Part shown: positions 56,408 to 64,000 of the stretch, one piece after another
Numbering within the stretch: position 1 is the first letter of the stretch
How the letters are laid out: the number at the start of each line of letters is the position of its first letter
Source of the DNA: Rehmannia glutinosa
Lineage: Eukaryota > Streptophyta > Magnoliopsida > Lamiales > Orobanchaceae
Direction: 5' to 3'
Length of the DNA: 64,000 nucleotides
Assembly: GCA_016081115.2 (NCBI GenBank)
Contig: CM071936.1
Span: 86,295,943 to 86,359,942 of the forward strand
Translations under genes and position numbers: made by a program
The notes under the pieces: generated by a model
Told to the model about the DNA's origin: nothing
What the model saw: only the letters and a program-made list of their open reading frames with translations
The model's database searches: none

Positions 56408-59400
56408 TCACTTGGTTGATTTGTGAGACTTGCTCTTTTCTCATTTTCTCATCAACTATCTCTGCTGTTTGAGTCTTCTGAGTGTTAACTCAGCTCAATT
56501 AACCCTAGCTCATTCTTAAGCTCTTCAAATCTTGATTCACATAGGGCTTAGTGAATATGTCGATTCCTAACTTGCTTATCAGTTGAGATATATTCCAAAG
56601 TGATGTCTTTCTTTTCAACATGATCTCTTATAAAATGATATCTGACATCAATGTGCTTTGTTCTTGAATGCAACACAGGGTTCTGTGTGATTACAATGGC
56701 ACTAGTGTTATCACACATAATTAGAATTTCTTTCTCTTCAATCTCATAATCGCTCATTTCTTTGTCTCATCCATAAGACATGGGCACTGTTGTTGCCCGT
56801 AGCTATGTACTCTGCTTTAGGCTGTGGATGTGGCTATTGAGTTTTGCTTCTTTCTAAACCAGGAAACCAATCTATTTCCAAGCACTTGACATGTACCTGA
56901 AGTACTCTTCCTGTCAACCATACATCCAGCATAGTCCGAGTCTGAGTAACCAATAACCTTGAATCCACCTTCCTTTGGATACCATAAGCCAACTTCATGG
57001 CATTCCTTCAAATACCTTAGGATTCTCTTAGGCTGATCATGTGGCTCTCCTTTGATGCGATTGAAATCTTGCACATACACCTCTTCGCAACGGTGATGTC
57101 GGCTGCCGGTTGTTAAGTAGAGCAATGATCCAATAAGTGCACTATATCGGTTTGATCTGACCTTGCCATCTGCATCCATGTCCATCTTGATGATGTGTTC
57201 ATTGGTATTTTCACAGAAGACTTCTCTTCCATACCAAATTTCTTTATTAAATCTCTGGTGTATTTTGTTTGACTTATGAAGGTTCCATCTTTCAATTGCT
57301 TGACTTAAAGTCCTAGGAAGAAGGTCAGTTCTCCCATCATGCTCATCTCAAATTTACCTTGCATGAGATTTGAGAACTTATCACACAGCTCTTTATTTGT
57401 GGATCCAAAAATGATATCATCCACATATATTTCAACAAGCAGTATACTATCTACATCTTGAATTCTGAAGAGTGTTCTATCCACTTTGCCTTTGGTGAAT
57501 CCATTGTCAGTTAGAAATTGAGACAATGTATCATACCATGCTCTTGGTGCCTATTTCAATCCATATAATGCTTTCTTGAGCTTGTACACCTTATCGCCAA
57601 TATTCTTCTGCTCAAAACCTGGAGGTTGTTCAACATAGACTTCTTCCTCTAGCAGTCCATTTAGAAATGCACTCTTCACATCCATTTGACACACATTGAA
57701 GTTTTTATGTGCAACATAGGCAAGAAACATCCTTATTGCTTCCAATCTTGCAACACGAGCAAAGGTTTCATCAAAATCTATTCCTTTTTCTTGGCAATAC
57801 CCTTTGGCTACCAATCTTGCTTTGTTTCTCACCACAGATCCTCTTCTTGCATGGCTTGAATCCAATGTGTGTCATCCAAAGTTTGAGATACATCTTTTGG
57901 CTCTATTTGGGAAATAAAACAAGTAAACATTGCTTCATGCTGTGCTCTGGATATGGTTCTTATGCCATCTCTTACATCTTCAATAACTAACTCTGGTGGA
58001 TGGTCTCTCAGCCATCTCACATCAGGTTGGAGCAAGTCAGTTGGATTCAGCCGTCTCACAGCTAAGTTGTTTTGAACAACTCTTTCATCTTCATTCAGCT
58101 GTAGACTTTCCAGCTGTCTCTGAGATTCAGCTATCTCATCTTCATCTGTGTTGATTGCTCTTACTTCAGCTTCAACATTAGGACTCTTCTGCATAGTTGA
58201 CTGATTCATCTTGTCAGCTAACTCTTCAATGTCTTCTCCATTCACATTTGGTTCATCAAAAACCATATGGATAGACTCTTATGTAACCATAGTACTCTTG
58301 TTCAACACTCTATAGGCTTTGCTCTCAGCTGAGTATTCTAAAAAGATACATTCATCAGCTTTAGGATCAAAAGCCTTCAAATTATCTTTGCTATTGTTGT
58401 GGATGAAGCATTTACATCCAAATATCCTGAAATATCCAACATTTGGCTTTGTCTCTGTCCAAATTTCATAGGGAGTCTTGGTTAATTGCCTGTTAATCAT
58501 GCATCTATTTTGAGAATATCATGTTGTGTTAATGGCTTAAGCCCAAAATCTCTTAGGCAATCCAACTTCAACTAACATGGTCCTTGCAGCTTCCTTGAGA
58601 GTTATGTTCCTTCTTTCAGCTACTCCATTCTGCTGTGGAGTCCTTGCTGCAGATAACTCATGAGAAATACCATTTTCAACACAATACTGAGTAATTATCC
58701 CATTGACAAACTCAGTTCCTCTATCAGACCTTATCTTTATAATGGTTTGGCTCTTTTCATTTTGAACTCTTTTCATCACCGAGGTAACTTCTGGAAAGTT
58801 TCCTTATTTTTGCACATGAAGATTTTCCATGTACATCTTGAATAATCATCCACCACCACTAAGGTGTATTTCTTTCCACTTATGCTGGCTGGTTCAACTG
58901 GACCAAATAGATCCATATGCAACAGATGTAAAATCCTTGTTGAAGAAGGACTTGGCTTATCCTTGAATGAAGATTTTATTTGTTTTCCCATCTGGCATGC
59001 ATCAAATACACTTTCCTTCTTGTACACTGAGTCCGACAATCCTTCTCACTCTTTGCAAGCTTGTTGATTGTCTTGAAATTCAGATGACTCAGCTTCTTGT
59101 GCCACCGCCAACTTGATTCGGCTGTGCTCTTTGCTAACAGAGAAGTGCTTGGTGTGGCAATGGACCAATGTACCACATACATATTCTTCTGTCTTGATCC
59201 TTGCAGCACTATTTCATTTGATTCAACATCTTTGATCTGGCACACTCCCATATTGAATCCAACATTGTAGCCTTTATCACAGAGTTGGCTTATGCTTAGC
59301 AGGTTGAAATTGAGGCCTTCAATATATGCAACTTCCGTGATTTCCAATCCATTCTTCTTCATAGATCCAGTGCCTTTGATTTCCCCTGGAGCTTCATTTC

Positions 59401-61764
59401 TTCCAAATATGACTTTTGCACCTCTAATCTCCTTGAACCTGCAATCAAGGAAATTGGTTTTTAGGTACCCATACTTGCATGGGTCCTAAGGGGTTAGTGC
59501 TATAAGATGATCCAACAAACCTATAGGCAAAGGGCTTGACTCTAAGAGGTTGCCATCTATCAGTACCATAAACATAGTGCACATTTGCAAATTGCTTGGG
59601 GGTTTAGGTTCATACAACTATCTCTTTTGTCTGTATGCCTGTGTGTGTGTTTTAGCAACTGTTTTCTTGGGATATTTGTGATATTTAAGTGTAGTGCACA
59701 GGTGCATATGTGTCTGATAATAGCTCTTTTCCCTTGGGAATGACCTTTGCTGAGGTTTAGGTATTTGCCATTTAGACTTGTATTCCATTGGTCTTTGCTG
59801 ATATTTCACATTGTACCAATCGGCTTGGTTTGGGTAGTTTCTACCATTCCCAACATGTGTGTTGGGGTTTTTGGTAGCTCTGTTTGTTCTTCACAGAGTA
59901 CTTTCTATTTGGAGTTTGTTGAGGAACTCTGTTGGATTTCTTCTCAGCTGTCCTCTCGGCATACTCGACTGGCTGTTTTCTTTTCCCTTTATATCCAAGG
60001 CCGGGTCGTTTGTGATTGTGCTTAGGAGTGAATGTGGGTGCAACATTTGGTGTTTTGGATTTTTGAGATGCTTCATTGCTTGAAGATCCTTTTTCCAATA
60101 TCACTCTTAGAGTTTGACTGTGCACAAAAGAATTGAATCATATGCCTGTCTTATCTCCACATTCTTTTTGACTCATAAAGATATCATCCAATGATTTGGA
60201 TGCCTTTGTAAATGAGGCAATCACATTTTAAGGTCTTTTCCCTGTTTTCTATAGCAGCTATCTCTGCTATCGTTTTGGCATTCTCAGCCTTCAGCTCTGT
60301 GTTCTCAACAGCAATGTGACTTAGAGTACTCAGCTCCTTCATCAGCTGTGAGTTTTGGCTTTTGAGCTGGCTGTTTTCCTCATTTAGAAGTGTGTGTGAG
60401 GATTTAATGTGCTCAAAATCTTTCATCATTTTGCCTAATGAATCATAAAGATCGAGTGGGTGATGAAGTGTGTGTATCACAATCACTATCACTTGAATCA
60501 ATGAGATGAGTTAGAGTGTACCTCATCTTCTTGATGCGGTTTATCTTGTTCTTTAGACATAAGATACATCATGGATTCTTCTTCGAATCACTTAAGTAGT
60601 CACTTCACTACTCTCTGAGTCTGCTTTGCTTCTTTAGACTTAGCTTGTCTCGGCGAGTCTCGGCCAACATGGCTTGGCTTCTTTTTTCTATCTTAACTTT
60701 CTCTCAAGACTTTTCTTTTTTCTTCTTCATTCCTATATTTGTTAACTAGTGGATAGGAACATTCAATCGCAAAATGTCTGGTTGTCTGCGGTTCAACACG
60801 GTTTTCGGCTCTTTGATCAGCTCTTTGCTCTTCTTGATTTATCAACTCTCGATATTCAACCCTTTGATGCTCATCTCTCTTGGGTGGCCTTTCTTCCCTT
60901 GACTTAGAGGGAGTTGAATGTCTCTGGAGTTTTCACCCTTGTTTCTTTTATAGTTCTTATTGAAGAACTTGTTGAATCTTTTAACCATTAGGACAATCTC
61001 CTCCTGGTCTATGGCTTCCTTTAGTTCAGCTCTCTTTCCATCCTTGACTACCAGTGCAACTGTCTTGGGTACTACTGTCTCCTCTTGCTCTTTTCTTCTC
61101 AGCTCAAACTCATAGGCTTTGAGGTCTGAGAATAGTTCATGGTTGGATGTTCTTAAAGGTCTATAGAATGTCTCAGAGCCATAGTCTTCATTTCCCATTC
61201 AGTTGGGAGGCTCCTCAAGATCTTCATACACATCTCCTTTTGTGTGTTTTCCTTCCCAAGAGCTGAAAGCTCATTTGTGATCTCAGTGAATCTTGTATCC
61301 ACCTGATCCATAGATTCTCCTGCAAACATTTTGAAATTTTCAAATTTTTGAACAGCAACAGACAATTTGTTTTCTTTAATTTGCTCTGATCCTTCACAAA
61401 ATAAAGTCAGCTTATTCCAGATTTCTTTTGCTGTTTTGCAGGATTTGACTTTGTTGAACATTGCTTTGTCCAAAGTCTTGTAGAGTATGTCTTTGGCCAC
61501 AATGTCCAAGTTGTATCTTTTCTTGTATCATTTGTCCACTCAGTCCTTGGTTTTTCAACCATGGCTAGTCTTTCTTGACTTAACTTCTTCTTCATATGCA
61601 AATTTGGTCTTACTACAGTGTGTTCACTTTCAATATTTGCAGTGGCCCATCCTCTATCACAAGCCACATTTCATCGTGTAAAGCAGATAGATGAGCCTGC
61701 ATACGATTTTCCAATCATCAAATTCTTCAACAGTGAACATAGGAATGCGTGTCAGATTTGATCC
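56408..61764 (-). pseudogene. gag-pol of gamma
   Basis: Gag: RIPMFTVEEFDDWK near 61735, HLSALHDEMWLVIEDGP near 61680, then UBN2-type region AKEIWNKLTLFCEGSEQIKE (about 61440-61380) and LRSLPTEWEMKTMAL. Zinc-knuckle trace RHFAIECSYPLVNKY (about 60770-60725) lacks key cysteines. Coiled coil 60440-60250. Protease active site missing at about 59440. Pre-integrase WHKKLSHLNFKTINKLAK near 59080. Integrase: HMDLFGPVEPASISGKKY, IRSDRGTEFVNGIITQYC, PQQNGVAERRN (the DDE residues are present). RT: MDVKSAFLNGLLEEEVYVEQ, YVDDIIFGSTNKELC. RNase H: DSDYAGCMVDRKSTSGTC and MCDNTSAIVITQNPVLHSRT. Stop near 56408. Frameshifts and stops occur in every domain. Confidence 0.9.
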
Positions 61765-61877
61765 ATGATAATAACTTTGCTAAAAGTGAAAGATTTTGAA
61801 AAAGTAAGAGTTTAAAACCTTTTGAAAAGATAAAGATCTAGTTCAGTAACCCGTGCGGAAGGCTCAATGAACCAACC

Positions 61878-61889
61878 GCTCTGATACCA
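61878..61889 (-). promoter_or_regulatory. primer binding site of gamma (initiator Met tRNA)
   Basis: TGGTATCAGAGC on the minus strand, two bases inside the 5' LTR. This is the classic complement of the 3' end of plant initiator Met tRNA used by most copia elements. Confidence 0.9.
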
Positions 61890-61891
61890 CT

Positions 61892-63305
61892 TGTAGGTCC
61901 CAAGGGGTGTGAGTAAGGTTTAGAGGGGGAGGTTGAATAAACCTTACCAACTTTTCGATTTTAGTCCTTTTAAAATTATTACAAAGTTAACTCAAGCAGC
62001 TGTGTCCTCGAGGGACAGCTAAGTTGGTTATTCAACAGAGTTAGCCACTCAACAGACTCGATAGAGCCGTTGATAGAATAACTCAATTGTTTAACCTGAA
62101 CTTTAACTTGGTTGTGTTGGTTTTATCAGCGGAAGACTTAACACCCTTTGTATTGTTTTAAACTTGTTTTAACACTTGATTTTAAGCACTTGGTTATTAA
62201 TCAGTTGGATAGCAAATATGAATTTATTAGCAGATATGATGTATGTATGCAGAAATGTAAATGTGCTGAAAAATAAATGACACAGTTAATTTTTATAGAG
62301 GTTCGAAGATGGGGTAATTCTTCTAATCCTCTCTTCTCCAACTCCTGGAGGAATCTACCAAGTAACAGATCAGTTTACTGGTTCGACCTTGAAGCCCTCC
62401 AATAACTTGATACTGGTTCGACCTTGAACCTTCCTACAATCCTCCTTGGAAAGTAGACCCCTTTTGATTCTTCAAAAGTTTCCTCTTCAACAGATTTGAA
62501 GTTGTCTTTCCTTCACAGCTTGTTTTGGATCGATTTCCTTCGAGTTTCAGGCTTGAGGATTAGCTTGAATATTCTTGAGAGTATTTCCAGGTTAATAGCT
62601 TGAATAATGCTTGCTTGTTCGTGGTTCAGGTAACCTTTTCTCAATGAAATTCCTCATCCTTTTATAGTGAACTTTTGAAATTTTGCCCGTTGAAGAGATA
62701 GGTTGATTTCAAAAGTCAGTATTGTTCGTTGGCTTGTTTTGTTGCAGTCCTTGATGTTGACATTTCCTCGTATTTAATGTCTTGTAGTATTGCAGCATTT
62801 CTGACACTTGGTGCAGTGCTTCCCATTGGTTTGTTCCTTTTGCACACAACTGGAACTAACACTTTATCTCTGACAACTTTAACATGTTACCATTCTGAGT
62901 AACATTCTTGACTTTCATCAACGGATCTCATTCGATTTGTCTTGACTTGATCTTGCATCTTTTATTCCCAGGTGACTTGAGTTAGATTCCAATACTTGGA
63001 TGACTCATCTGTCACTTCAACTTGAGACTTGGCTTCTTGAGTTGACTTGGTGACTCTTCATACAAATTCTCTCACGGTGATACACCTTCGAGTTCTTAAC
63101 TTTCCTTCTTTGCCATACTCAATTTTGTCTTGCGGAGTCTTCACTCGATCTTGATTGATCGCTTGTATTTCTAGGCATAGCTAACTTGACTCAGCTTTTC
63201 GAGCCCTATCTATTACAATGTAAATTACAAGGAAAACGGGGTGCCAACTTTCTAGTTTAAGTTTTACATGGTATCATCAAAATCTACAAGATAAATTTCC
63301 TAACA
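61892..63305 (-). repeat. LTR shared by gamma (5') and delta (3')
   Basis: Plus strand TGTAGGTCCC to CCTAACA, 1414 bp. On its left stands the gamma PBS, on its right a PPT and the 3' internal part of another copy. It is about 100 bp shorter than 49543-51053; part of the loss is around 62370-62400, where a CTGGTTCGACCTTGAA phrase appears duplicated in place of the normal text. TATA box at 62659-62668 (minus). Confidence 0.9.
62659..62668 (-). promoter_or_regulatory. LTR TATA box (shared LTR)
   Basis: CTATAAAAGG on the minus strand, matching the boxes at 1533 and 50406. As the 5' LTR of gamma this would be its promoter. Confidence 0.6.
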
Positions 63306-64000
63306 ATTTCCCCTTTTTAATGATGCCAAAACTTAAAAACTTTCAACAAAATGTAAACAACAAAGATACATACAGACAATGCAGTAACAAAGAATGTATG
63401 CTTTAATAGATCGTTTTATTGATCATAGCATTCTTGTCCTTTACATAGCTATTTACAAAAGCATTCTTTATCAAAGCAAAACATACATCTATGCTAAGAT
63501 ACGAGAGTAAATACAAAGTGAAAATTATAGGGAAAATCACTAAGTATTACAGATGACTTACAAAAATGTATTTACATAAGTAATATACATGAAGGGGTTT
63601 GCAGCAACACTTCATCGCCTTTGCTGCTTCCTTCCTCTATCTTCTTCAGCTCTTTCGTAGTCATAAGGTCTCTTTCTTTTTCTTTCTTCTTCTTCAGCTT
63701 TCTTTTTCTTCTCATAGGCTCTTTTCGCAGCATCATCCTTTCGCTTCCTCTCGAGCCATAGTTGAGTCTGCCTTTCATTTTCCTCTTCCTGTCTTCTCAC
63801 AGCCTCTGCATTCTTCCTTGCCACTTCCAGATTTGCCACTTCATCATACCCATCCCAGTAGATCCTTCCCTTCTTTCCGGGATCTACATATTCAATATTA
63901 TTGGGTTTTGGATGCGGTCGAGAACCTCTTCCACCACCACTTCTTCCTCCTCCTCTGGGTGTGTACTGCATGGGAGTCTTCTGCTTACCAGCTGAATGGT
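63306..64000 (-). mobile_element. Sirevirus-like copy delta, 3' internal end
   Basis: PPT (plus strand ATTTCCCCCTTTTT, 63306-63319), 3' untranslated region and the C-terminus of the third ORF, almost base for base like 51054-51750 in gamma. The copy continues beyond the right edge. It has the same orientation as gamma and shares the LTR 61892-63305. Confidence 0.9.
63612..64000 (-). pseudogene. third (env-like) ORF of delta, C-terminal part
   Basis: Open from the window edge to a TGA at 63612-63614, with a GGGRSGGGRGSRPHPKPN patch, a YVDPGKKGRIYWDGYDEVAN block and a charged coiled-coil tail ending RKQQRR. This stretch is uninterrupted in delta, unlike in alpha, beta and gamma, so it shows the family's true C-terminus. 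Whether the rest is intact lies outside the window. Confidence 0.7.

Larger units (their letters stand above)
49543..63305 (-). mobile_element. Sirevirus-like copia element, copy gamma, full length but defective
   Basis: A 13.8 kb minus-strand element with 3' LTR 49543-51053 and 5' LTR 61892-63305, iMet-type PBS at 61878-61889, gag-pol at 61764-56408, third ORF at 55925-51362 and PPT at 51054-51067. Length, iMet PBS, copia domain order and a long third ORF after pol fit the Sirevirus (Maximus/SIRE) group. The 5' LTR is followed not by host DNA but by the 3' internal end of copy delta. An 80-90 bp deletion removes the protease active site. Confidence 0.9.

Overview
This window looks like transposon-rich intergenic DNA from a flowering plant, probably a eudicot. 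It is AT-rich, carries plant-type retrotransposons, has many small TIR elements, and shows GT-AG introns. I found no intact host gene, rRNA, CRISPR array or functional tRNA. Almost everything recognisable is a transposable element, nearly all broken by frameshifts and stops. Many boundaries can be fixed by target-site duplications (TSDs) read directly in the sequence.

Layout. 1-3468: 3' end of a plus-strand Sirevirus-like Ty1/copia element (copy alpha) with its LTR, split by a hAT element. About 3549-3965: a tRNA-derived SINE. 4034-15835: a 5'-truncated LINE on the minus strand, broken by a MULE-type MITE (4637-4917) and by a Reina-like chromovirus (5307-15530, TSD GTATA). The 3' LTR of that chromovirus is split by a solo LTR (9783-15346, TSD TATAG), which is itself split by a CACTA-like element (about 11095-15331) holding a small spliced gene-like unit. 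15894-18478: four hAT-like elements nested inside one another. 18770-30703: a field of MITEs, MULE-like and hAT elements, a Micron-like pair sitting in TA repeats, and a large inverted-repeat element with tRNA-Gly-like heads.

31853-34844 plus 48518-about 49180: the 3' part of a Tat-lineage Ty3/gypsy element. Its antisense extra ORF has its own TATA box and two likely introns. The element is split by Sirevirus copy beta (34845-48517, minus strand, TSD GGCAT). 49543-63305: Sirevirus copy gamma (minus strand). Its 5' LTR is directly followed by the 3' internal end of a further copy, delta (63306-64000), so gamma and delta share one LTR in a tandem array.

The Sirevirus copies follow the scheme LTR - PBS (initiator Met tRNA) - gag - protease - integrase - RT - RNase H - long third (env-like) ORF - PPT - LTR. 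All visible copies are defective: beta lost its PBS and gag start, and gamma lost its protease active site. Differences between paired LTRs cluster at CAG/CTG motifs, which suggests either unusual decay or consensus errors at methylated CHG sites.
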